Assembly: GCA_030147505.1 (NCBI GenBank)
Contig: JASBVG010000025.1
Location: 62,001 to 126,000, forward strand
Source: Tardiphaga sp.
GTDB taxonomy: Bacteria; Pseudomonadota; Alphaproteobacteria; Rhizobiales; Xanthobacteraceae
DNA length: 64,000 nucleotides
Direction of reading: 5' to 3'
This document shows positions 24,197-31,418 of this stretch, one piece after another. The notes beneath the pieces were generated by a model. It searched no databases and was not told the origin of the DNA. It was given only the letters and a program-made list of their open reading frames with translations. How positions within the stretch are numbered: position 1 is the first letter of the stretch; each line of letters starts with the position of its first letter. Both the position numbers and the translations under genes were made by a program.

Positions 24197-25006
24197 CTAG
24201 ACGCGGCCAAGCGCGAAGCCGCGCGCGATGTAGTTGCGGACAAACCAGATCACGAGCGCACCGGGGATAATGGTGAGAACGCCGGCGGCGGCGAGCAGGC
24301 CCCAATCCATCCCGGAGGCCGACACCGTTCGCGTCATGATCGCCGAAATCGGCTTGGCATTGACCGAGGTGAGCGTGCGCGCGAGCAACAGCTCGACCCA
24401 GGAAAACATGAAGCAGAAAAAGGCGGCGACGCCAATGCCCGAGGCGATCAGCGGCATCAGGATCTTCACGAAGAATTTTGGAAACGAATAGCCGTCGAGA
24501 AATGCTGTTTCGTCGATCTCGCGCGGCACGCCCGACACAAAGCCTTCGAGTATCCACACCGCGAGCGGCACATTGAACAGGCAATGCGCCAGCGCCACAG
24601 CCCATGGCGTATCGAACAGGCCGACGGCGGAATACAGATTGAAGAAAGGCAGCGCGAACACAGCGGGTGGCGCCATGCGGTTCGACAGCAGCCAGAAGAA
24701 CAGGTGCTTGTCGCCAAGGAACCGGTAGCGCGAGAACGCATAGGCCGCGGGCAGCGCGAAGGAGATCGACAGGATGGTATTGATGATGACGTATTTGAGC
24801 GAATTGATGTAGCCGGAATACCAGCTTTCGTCGGTGAAGATGCGGATGTAGTTATCGAGCGTCGGCTTGTGTGGCCACAGAGTCATGGTCGAGACGATCT
24901 CGCCATTCTCCTTGAAACTCATATTGACGAGCCAGTAGATCGGCAGCAGCAGGAAGATCAAGAACAGCGTCAGGATGATGCGACGGCCGGGTATGGAATT
25001 GTTCAT
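24197..25006 (-). CDS. glpQ: Glycerol ABC transporter permease GlpQ
   Basis: A 269-residue inner-membrane permease of the MalG type with six likely membrane helices. The EAA loop is GFVSGVPREIDETAFLDGYS followed by FPKFFVKILMPLIASGIG, the site that docks on the ATPase. It overlaps the glpP stop by four bases (ATGA). It forms the transport channel with GlpP. The cytoplasmic start MNNSIPGRRIILTLFLIFLL is typical of MalG-type proteins. Confidence 0.88.
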   Translation of the reverse strand: MNNSIPGRRIILTLFLIFLLLPIYWLVNMSFKENGEIVSTMTLWPHKPTLDNYIRIFTDESWYSGYINSLKYVIINTILSISFALPAAYAFSRYRFLGDKHLFFWLLSNRMAPPAVFALPFFNLYSAVGLFDTPWAVALAHCLFNVPLAVWILEGFVSGVPREIDETAFLDGYSFPKFFVKILMPLIASGIGVAAFFCFMFSWVELLLARTLTSVNAKPISAIMTRTVSASGMDWGLLAAAGVLTIIPGALVIWFVRNYIARGFALGRV

Positions 25007-25902
25007 GCCGCGCCCTCCTCCTTGCGATCGGCGCCAGCGTTCGTCATCACGGTATAGAACACCCAGCAGACGATCAGCACGATCAGGTTATAGACCAGCG
25101 ACAGCGCTGCGGCCTTGCCGAGATCGAACTGACCAAGCGCAATCTTGACGAGTTCAATTGAAACGAACGTCGTGGAATTTCCGGGGCCGCCGCCGGTGAC
25201 GACGAAGGGCTCGGTATAGATCATGAAACTGTCCATGAAGCGTAACAGCACGCCGATCAGCAGCACGCGGTTGAGCTTCGGCAACTGGATGGCGCGGAAC
25301 ACGGCCCAACGCGACGCGCCGTCGATCTGCGCTGCCTGGTAATAGGCATCGGGAATCGACTTCAGGCCGGCGTAACAGAGCAACGCGACGAGGCTGGTCC
25401 AGTGCCAGACATCCATCACGATGACAGTGGCCCAGGCGTCGAATTCATTCGACACGTAATTATAATCGAAGCCGAGCGAATTTAGCGTATAGCCGAGCAG
25501 GCCGATATCGGGACGGCCGAATATCTGCCAGATGGTGCCGACCACATTCCATGGAATCAGCAGCGGCAACGCGAGAATCACGAGGCAGGCAGCGACACGC
25601 CAGCCCTCGCGCGGCATCGACAGCGCGACGACGATGCCGAGCGGAACTTCGATGGCAAGGATGATCGCGGAGAAAGCGAGATTGCGCGCCAGTGACGCGA
25701 GGAAACGGCCGCCGAGATCGCTGGATGGATCGAGCAGTTCCTTGAACCAGCCCACCCCGTTCCAGAAGAACTGGTTGTTGCCGAACGTGTCCTGGACCGA
25801 ATAGTTCACCACCGTCATCAGCGGCAGCACCGCCGAGAAGGCGACGATGAGGAACACCGGCAGGACTAGGAACCAGGCCTTGTTGTTGAGGGTCTTGTCC
25901 AT
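25003..25902 (-). CDS. glpP: Glycerol ABC transporter permease GlpP
   Basis: A 299-residue MalF-type permease. It has an N-terminal hydrophobic helix (WFLVLPVFLIVAFSAVLPLM), then the periplasmic region NNQFFWNGVGWFKELLD, and the EAA loop (AGLKSIPDAYYQAAQIDGAS). The start is the ATG at 25902, which overlaps the glpT TGA by one base (TGATG); the GTG one codon upstream overlaps glpT by more. It pairs with GlpQ to form the pore. Confidence 0.88.
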   Translation of the reverse strand: MDKTLNNKAWFLVLPVFLIVAFSAVLPLMTVVNYSVQDTFGNNQFFWNGVGWFKELLDPSSDLGGRFLASLARNLAFSAIILAIEVPLGIVVALSMPREGWRVAACLVILALPLLIPWNVVGTIWQIFGRPDIGLLGYTLNSLGFDYNYVSNEFDAWATVIVMDVWHWTSLVALLCYAGLKSIPDAYYQAAQIDGASRWAVFRAIQLPKLNRVLLIGVLLRFMDSFMIYTEPFVVTGGGPGNSTTFVSIELVKIALGQFDLGKAAALSLVYNLIVLIVCWVFYTVMTNAGADRKEEGAA

Positions 25903-26987
25903 CACTGCGCCCCCTCGATGAGACGGCTGTCCGCATAAACGTGTACCCGCGCGGGATCGAATACCAGCCCGACATCGTCGCCGGAGATCGAAAATCGATC
26001 CGGCACACGGGCGGCGAATCTCACGCCCCCGATGCGCACCCGGGCGAACCGGATGCGGCCGAGATCATCGATGCGTTCGACCTGTGCGGTGAGCAGATCG
26101 GGCGCTGGCGTTGCCACTTGAACGAATTCGGGGCGAACGCCAATCTCGATCTTCGCACCAGACGGCAGTGCGTCGTAACTGCGGTCGAGACCGATGACAT
26201 GACCGCCGATCCGTACCTGTCTGCCACTCACCTCGGCGGGCACGATATTCATGCCAGGCGAGCCGATGAAATAGCCCACGAATGTATGCGCGGGCTTGTC
26301 GAACAGTTCCTGCGGCGTACCGGACTGCACGACACGGCCATCATGCATCACAACCACCGTATCGGCGAAGGTCAACGCCTCGGTCTGGTCATGGGTCACA
26401 TAAATCATGGTGAGATCCAGCGCGCGGTGCAGCGCCTTCAGCTTTGAGCGCAGCTCCCATTTGAGCGCAGGATCGATCACCGTCAGCGGTTCGTCGAACA
26501 GCACGGCGGCAACGTCCGAGCGGACGAGGCCCCGGCCAAGCGAAATCTTCTGCTTGGCATCCGGCGTCAGCCGTGTCGCCTTGCGATGGAGATAGGGCGT
26601 GAGATCGAGCAGCTCACCGATCTCGGCGACGCGCGCGTCGATCTGCGGCTTCGGTACGCCGCGATTTTTGAGCGGGAATGCGAGATTCTCGCCCACCGTC
26701 ATGGTGTCGTAGATCACCGGAAACTGGAACACCTGGGCAATGTTGCGTTTCTGGGTGGGCAGCGGGGTGACGTCATTGCCGTCGAACAGGATCTGGCCAC
26801 GCGTCGGCGTGACGATTCCGGAAATCATGTTTAGCAACGTCGTCTTGCCGCAGCCGGAAGGGCCAAGCAACGCATAGGCGCCGCCCTGTCGCCAGGTCAT
26901 GGAGATCGGCTTCAACGCGAACGATTCGGGATCGGCGTCGTTGCCGCTGTAGGACTGTGCGAGATTGACGAGATCGATGCGGGCCAT
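25902..26987 (-). CDS. glpT: Glycerol ABC transporter ATPase GlpT, degenerate signature motif
   Basis: A 361-residue ABC ATPase with a C-terminal TOBE-like regulatory region. Walker A is GPSGCGKTT (residues 42-50), the Q-loop is VFQFP with Q88, Walker B ends in DEP with E166, and the switch histidine is H199 in YVTHDQ. The signature motif normally reading LSGGQ is LTPDA (residues 140-144, KATRLTPDAKQKISLGRGL). Its partner GlpS shows the opposite pattern, so the pair should hold one normal and one degenerate ATP site. It is 10 bases from glpS and overlaps glpP. Confidence 0.88.
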   Translation of the reverse strand: MARIDLVNLAQSYSGNDADPESFALKPISMTWRQGGAYALLGPSGCGKTTLLNMISGIVTPTRGQILFDGNDVTPLPTQKRNIAQVFQFPVIYDTMTVGENLAFPLKNRGVPKPQIDARVAEIGELLDLTPYLHRKATRLTPDAKQKISLGRGLVRSDVAAVLFDEPLTVIDPALKWELRSKLKALHRALDLTMIYVTHDQTEALTFADTVVVMHDGRVVQSGTPQELFDKPAHTFVGYFIGSPGMNIVPAEVSGRQVRIGGHVIGLDRSYDALPSGAKIEIGVRPEFVQVATPAPDLLTAQVERIDDLGRIRFARVRIGGVRFAARVPDRFSISGDDVGLVFDPARVHVYADSRLIEGAQ

Positions 26988-26996
26988 GATACGCTC

Positions 26997-28073
26997 CTAC
27001 ATCGCGGGCGCGGCGACCAGGCGGTCGCTGCTGTCGAAGATGAAGACATTGGCGGGATCGAGCACAGCATCGAGCTTGTCGCCGGGCACGAATTCGTGGA
27101 TGCCAGGCAGCACCGAGACCCAATCAGACTGACTGTGCTTCACATGGATGAAGCTCTCTGAGCCGGTAATTTCGGTCACGGTTACTTCCGCAGGGAAGAC
27201 GTGCGCGCCCGTGGCGCTCCGGTCGACACCAAGTTGATGGGCACGGAAGCCGATGCGGTAGCTGCCATCGGGAAGCGACGCGTACAGCCCGTTCGCTGGC
27301 GCGCTGACGCCGCCGGCGTAGTTCACGCTGCCGCCCTTCTTCTCGATGTCGACTGAATTCAGCGGCGGATCGGAGAAGACTTCGGCGACCTTCAGCGTAT
27401 CCGGCTTGCGGTAGACTTTTGGTGTCTCGTCGAACTGTAGGATTTCGCCTTCCCACAGGCAGACGGTGCGGCCGCCGAGCAGCAACGCTTCCGACGGTTC
27501 GGTGGTCGCGTAGACGAAGATCGCGCCCGACGCCTCAAAGATTTTCGGCAGCTCGGTGCGCAGCTCCTCGCGCAGCTTGTAGTCGAGATTGGCAAGCGGC
27601 TCGTCGAGCAGCACGAGATCGGCGCCCTTCACCAATGCGCGCGCAATCGCCGTGCGTTGCTGCTGGCCACCGGAGAGCTGCAACGGCGTGCGCTTGAGAT
27701 ACGGTTCGAGCTTGAGCAGTGCCGCCGCCTCGCGCACGCGCATCTCGATCTCGGCCTTGGGCTTGCCCTGCACGCGCAGCGGCGAGGCGATGTTCTCATA
27801 GACCGTCAGCGAGGGATAGTTGATGAACTGCTGATAGACCATCGCCACCGAGCGCTTGCGAATGTCGATGCCGGTGACGTCCTTGCCGTCCACCAGCACG
27901 CGGCCTTGCGCCGGTTTGTCGAGCCCTGCGAGCAGCCGCATGATCGAGGTCTTGCCGGCCAGCGTCGGGCCGAGCAGCACGCTGAGGCTGCCGCGCTCCA
28001 GGGTCAGCGAGACGTCACGAATGGTCGTGACGCCATCCACCATCTGCGAGACATGATCGAGCGTCACGCTCAT
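26997..28073 (-). CDS. glpS: Glycerol ABC transporter ATPase GlpS, switch histidine missing
   Basis: A 358-residue ABC ATPase with Walker A GPTLAGKTS (residues 35-43), Q-loop VYQQ (Q81), a canonical signature LSGGQ (133-137) and Walker B LVLLDEP with E158. The H-loop position is threonine: FVYATTEPSEA aligns with MIYVTHDQTEA of GlpT, so T191 replaces the catalytic-assist histidine. The C-terminal half carries the TOBE domain. It overlaps glpD by four bases. It contributes the good signature motif to the site whose Walker motifs come from GlpT. Confidence 0.88.
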   Translation of the reverse strand: MSVTLDHVSQMVDGVTTIRDVSLTLERGSLSVLLGPTLAGKTSIMRLLAGLDKPAQGRVLVDGKDVTGIDIRKRSVAMVYQQFINYPSLTVYENIASPLRVQGKPKAEIEMRVREAAALLKLEPYLKRTPLQLSGGQQQRTAIARALVKGADLVLLDEPLANLDYKLREELRTELPKIFEASGAIFVYATTEPSEALLLGGRTVCLWEGEILQFDETPKVYRKPDTLKVAEVFSDPPLNSVDIEKKGGSVNYAGGVSAPANGLYASLPDGSYRIGFRAHQLGVDRSATGAHVFPAEVTVTEITGSESFIHVKHSQSDWVSVLPGIHEFVPGDKLDAVLDPANVFIFDSSDRLVAAPAM

Positions 28074-29623
28074 GCGCGCGCTCCCTTATCCGCCGTTGCA
28101 CCGCGATGGGCGACAAGCCATTCGTCGAGCGCCACGATTTCCTCCCCTGACAATCGCAGGCCGAGTTTGGAGCGCCGCCAGACGATATCCTCGGCACTCA
28201 CGGCCCATTCATTCGCTATCAGATAGCGCACCTCACGCTCGGTCAATGTGGCACCGAAGTCGCGGCCGAGATCCGCGGCGGATTTCGCATGCGCGAGAAG
28301 TCTTGCAGCGCGCGTGCCATAGGCATGGACAAGACGGTTCGTATGCGCGGCGGTGAGAAACGGATAGTCGCGGCGAATTTCGGCGACCAGTGCATCGACG
28401 GACGACACGTCGAAATCGCCGCCAGGCAGCGGCGCATCCGCGGTCCAGCCCTCCTTGGCCTTGTTACCCTTGAGGTAGGGCGACAGCTTCTGCAGGGCTT
28501 CTTCGGCGAGCCGGCGATAGGTGGTGATCTTGCCGCCATAGATCGACAGCAGCGGCGCGCCGCCGGGTAGATCGAGCTCGAATACATAATCGCGCGTCGC
28601 CGCCTTGGCGTCGCTGGCACCATCGTCATAGAGTGGGCGGACACCGGAATAGGTCCAGACAACGTCATCCGCCAGCACGGGTTTCGTGAAATACTCACTG
28701 ACCGAGCGGCAGAGATAGGCGATCTCGTCCGCAGTGATTTTCACGTCGGCAGGGTCGCCGTGATAATCGACATCCGTGGTGCCGATCAGGGTGAAATCGT
28801 TCTGATAGGGAATCGCGAAGACAATACGGCCGTCGGCATTCTGGAAGATGTAGGCGCGATCATGCGCATACAGCTTCGGCACGATGATGTGCGAGCCTTG
28901 AACCAGCCGCACCTTCGCCTTGGCATTTACGCCGGCGCCCGAGGCCAGCACATTCTCCACCCACGGCCCGCCGGCATTGACCAGCGTGCGCGCACTGATT
29001 GTCTCGCGCTCGCGCGTGAGCACATTCTCTACCGTCACCTGCCAGATACCGTCAGCCTGTCGTATCTCGACGGCGCGGCTGCGTGTACGAATCTCGGCGC
29101 CACGGTCCGCGGCATCGCGCGCGGTCAGCACGACAAGGCGCGCATCATCGACGAAGCAATCGGAATATTCGAAGCCGCGATGGAAGCGGCCGGGCGCCAG
29201 CGGCTTGCCCGTCTCGTCCTTGGACAGATCGAGCGTTCGCGTCGCCGGCAGCAACTTGCGGCCACCGATATGGTCGTAGAGGAACAGGCCCAGGCGCAGC
29301 AGCCAAGCTGGCCGCAACCCGGCATGATGCGGCAGCACGAAGCGCAGCGGACGAATGATATGCGGCGCGATCCCCCACAGCACCTCGCGTTCGAGCAGCG
29401 CATGTCGAACCAGCCTGAAGTCGTAATATTCGAGATAGCGCAGGCCGCCATGGATCAGCTTGGTCGACCAGGACGAGGTGCCTGACGCCAGATCCTTCAT
29501 CTCGCAGAGGAACACGGAATTGCCGCGGCCGACGGCATCGCGGGCGATCCCGCAGCCATTCACGCCGCCACCAATGATTGCGAGGTCGTAGATCTGACCC
29601 ACCCGGCTTCCCCTCTGCGCCAT
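28070..29623 (-). CDS. glpD: Aerobic glycerol-3-phosphate dehydrogenase GlpD
   Basis: A 517-residue FAD enzyme. The N-terminal FAD-binding motif is YDLAIIGGGVNGCGIARDA (GxGxxG), followed by the family signature SGTSSWSTKLIHGGLRYLEY. It oxidises glycerol-3-phosphate to dihydroxyacetone phosphate and passes electrons to quinone at the inner membrane. The ATG at 29623 is chosen over an upstream in-frame ATG at 29692, because the N-terminal extension is highly basic (RKRKPNRKKRR) and lies in the putative operator region. A glpK gene was not found in this window. Confidence 0.9.
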   Translation of the reverse strand: MAQRGSRVGQIYDLAIIGGGVNGCGIARDAVGRGNSVFLCEMKDLASGTSSWSTKLIHGGLRYLEYYDFRLVRHALLEREVLWGIAPHIIRPLRFVLPHHAGLRPAWLLRLGLFLYDHIGGRKLLPATRTLDLSKDETGKPLAPGRFHRGFEYSDCFVDDARLVVLTARDAADRGAEIRTRSRAVEIRQADGIWQVTVENVLTRERETISARTLVNAGGPWVENVLASGAGVNAKAKVRLVQGSHIIVPKLYAHDRAYIFQNADGRIVFAIPYQNDFTLIGTTDVDYHGDPADVKITADEIAYLCRSVSEYFTKPVLADDVVWTYSGVRPLYDDGASDAKAATRDYVFELDLPGGAPLLSIYGGKITTYRRLAEEALQKLSPYLKGNKAKEGWTADAPLPGGDFDVSSVDALVAEIRRDYPFLTAAHTNRLVHAYGTRAARLLAHAKSAADLGRDFGATLTEREVRYLIANEWAVSAEDIVWRRSKLGLRLSGEEIVALDEWLVAHRGATADKGARA

Positions 29624-29648
29624 TATCTGGCGCCTCTGGACGCGCCAT

Positions 29649-29709
29649 CTTCGCTTTTTGCGATTTGGCTTTCGTTTTCGATTAAAGCACAAGCAAAAGC
29701 GAAAGCAAC
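29649..29709. promoter_or_regulatory. Candidate GlpR operator array between glpR and glpD
   Basis: This stretch is rich in CTTTCG and GCTTTTGC-like repeats on both strands: CTTCGCTTTTTGCG, GGCTTTCGTTTTCGA, and on the other strand GCTTTCGCTTTTGC. DeoR-type GlpR regulators bind TTTCG-type repeats in alphaproteobacteria. It lies in the 156-base gap just upstream of glpD, whose product makes the expected inducer pathway. Binding is inferred. Confidence 0.5.
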
Positions 29710-29779
29710 TGGGGATATAACAGTTTTAAGCCACCTTGCGCGGCCTCATTTTACCTCCGCATCCTGGAAAAGGGTGGGA

Positions 29780-30577
29780 TCAGGACTCCTCTCCTTCGTC
29801 GGCGAAACCCGGCAGCGCTTCGATGACCTGCACGCCCCGGCTGCGGCAGATTTCCTGCAGGGCCGGCGGAAGGGCAGTATCCGTGACGAAGGTATGGATC
29901 TGGCTGAGATGGGCGATGCGCACCGCTGCGCTCCGGCGCAGCTTGGTGCTGTCGCAGACCAACATGACGCTGCGGGCATTGGCGATGATCGCTTGCGCCG
30001 CCTGCACCTCGCGATAGTCGAAATCAAGCAAGGCGCCTTCTTCATCGATCGCGGAGGCGCCGATAATGGCGTAATCGACCTTGAACTGGCCAATCAGCTT
30101 GATCGCCGTGGAGCCGGTCACAGCGCCATCGGCACGGCGCACCGTGCCGCCGGCCACGATCACCTCGATATGCGGATGCCGATACAGCATCATCGCGACA
30201 TTGAGGTTGTTGGTGATGACGAGCAGGTTCTCGTGATCCGTCAGCGCATTCGCCACTTCCTCGGTGGTGGTGCCGATATTGATGAAAAGCGATGAGCCGT
30301 TGGGAATCTGCGCAGCAGCAGCGGCACCAATCGCCTTTTTCTCCTCGGCGGCAACGAAACGACGGGCTTCGTAAGCCAGATTCTCCACGCCGGACGCGAC
30401 AATGGCGCCACCGTGGATGCGCGTGAGCAGGCGCTGGTCGCAGAGATCGTTGAGATCCTTGCGGATGGTCTGAGCCGACACCTCGAAGCGACGGACCAGA
30501 TCGTCCACCATCACGCGGCCGAAGGCGCGCGCGTGATTGAGAATTTCGGATTGGCGGTGAGAAAGGCCGGACGTCAC
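29780..30577 (-). CDS. glpR: DeoR family regulator GlpR (glycerol operon)
   Basis: A 265-residue DeoR-type repressor with an N-terminal helix-turn-helix (LSHRQSEILNHARAFGRVMV, then DDLVRRFEVSAQTIRKDLNDL). The C-terminal sugar-phosphate-sensing domain includes LFINIGTTTEEVANAL and VITNNLNVAMMLY. It starts with GTG. GAGG precedes it with good spacing, but that site sits in a hairpin (30578-30612). It represses glpD and the transporter genes until glycerol-3-phosphate binds. It is the first gene of the glp operon. Confidence 0.9.
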   Translation of the reverse strand: MTSGLSHRQSEILNHARAFGRVMVDDLVRRFEVSAQTIRKDLNDLCDQRLLTRIHGGAIVASGVENLAYEARRFVAAEEKKAIGAAAAAQIPNGSSLFINIGTTTEEVANALTDHENLLVITNNLNVAMMLYRHPHIEVIVAGGTVRRADGAVTGSTAIKLIGQFKVDYAIIGASAIDEEGALLDFDYREVQAAQAIIANARSVMLVCDSTKLRRSAAVRIAHLSQIHTFVTDTALPPALQEICRSRGVQVIEALPGFADEGEES

Positions 30578-30612
30578 ATCAGCACCTCATGGATAATCTC
30601 CATGGTGCTGAT
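30578..30612 (-). promoter_or_regulatory. Hairpin covering the glpR ribosome binding site
   Basis: On the minus strand, ATCAGCACC at 30612-30604 pairs perfectly with GGTGCTGAT at 30586-30578, and ATGG / CCAT extends the stem inside. The GAGG ribosome binding site of glpR lies in the right arm, immediately ahead of the GTG. It may restrict translation of glpR, or double as a protein operator. The effect is inferred. Confidence 0.55.
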
Positions 30613-30676
30613 ATCAGGCAGACCCGTCAACGCGCCCGCTCGCCGGTGCGCCGCGGCGTCATCGACATCTCAGGCT

Positions 30677-30874
30677 TTACGCGGCCGTGACAGCCTGTTG
30701 CGCGCCCTGGGCGAACTGAAAGGCAGCCCGCTCGGCCTCTCGCGCATTGCGGAAGATCTGACCATCCATCGCATTGAAACGGTGTGACGCGGCAAAAAAG
30801 CGAAAACCTTCCGGATCGCGAACCACGATACCGGCTGCCTGTGACGAGACTTCGATGATGTATGTGTCTGACAT
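30677..30874 (-). CDS. Small conserved protein of unknown function
   Basis: A 65-residue soluble protein starting at 30874 with AAAGGGG before the ATG. It shows no known domain; the sequence MSDTYIIEVSSQAAGIVVRD, then FRFFAASHRFNAMDGQIFRN, ends in a helix rich in Ala and Gln. The overlapping longer frame (up to 31093) is likely non-coding upstream. It sits 86 bases downstream of the thioesterase gene on the same strand. Likely real because of the ribosome binding site and coding-like composition, but the role is unknown. Confidence 0.6.
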   Translation of the reverse strand: MSDTYIIEVSSQAAGIVVRDPEGFRFFAASHRFNAMDGQIFRNAREAERAAFQFAQGAQQAVTAA

Positions 30875-30959
30875 GGCGGCCCCTTTCGCGGTAGGCAATG
30901 CATATTCCGGGCCACTAACTGAAATGGCGGTAAATCGTTCCCGCCGCGTTTTAGAATTC

Positions 30960-31391
30960 CTATGCCGTGATTGTCGCATCCGGCCTGTCGATCGGCCGCG
31001 GGCGTCCGTTGTCGTCGATGGAAACGAAAGTGAAATTGCCGTCGGTGACCAGAATCGGCGCGCTTTCATTGCGGCGAAGCACCCAGGCTTCAATATGCAG
31101 CGTCAGCGATGTGCGGCCCATACGCACCAGATTCGCATGCACGGAAACCACATCACCCACATGCACGGCCTTACGAAAGGTCATGGCCTCGATGGCGACG
31201 GTGACGGTGCGGGTCTTGGCGATCTTAGCAGCGGCCATGCCGCCACCGAGATCCATCTGGCTGAGCAGCCAGCCGCCAAAGATGTCGCCATTGGCGTTGG
31301 TGTCCGCCGGCATTGCCACGGTGCGAATGGTGAGATCGCCTGTGGGTTCCGTGCCGAGGCCGGTGGCGGGCTGATTCGGAGATTCAGTCAT
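30960..31391 (-). CDS. Acyl-CoA thioesterase (YciA-like hot-dog protein)
   Basis: A 143-residue hot-dog-fold thioesterase: NANGDIFGGWLLSQMDLGGG (residues ~32-51) holds the conserved N and D of the acyl-CoA thioesterase II group, and the rest (FRKAVHVGDVVSVHANLVRMG) completes the hot-dog. It hydrolyses acyl-CoAs, possibly short-chain. It is 27 bases downstream of the FadJ-like gene on the same strand, so it probably belongs to the beta-oxidation operon and controls CoA balance. Confidence 0.85.
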   Translation of the reverse strand: MTESPNQPATGLGTEPTGDLTIRTVAMPADTNANGDIFGGWLLSQMDLGGGMAAAKIAKTRTVTVAIEAMTFRKAVHVGDVVSVHANLVRMGRTSLTLHIEAWVLRRNESAPILVTDGNFTFVSIDDNGRPRPIDRPDATITA

Positions 31392-31418
31392 GAGCAGATG
31401 GTGCCCGAATTTGAGTCA

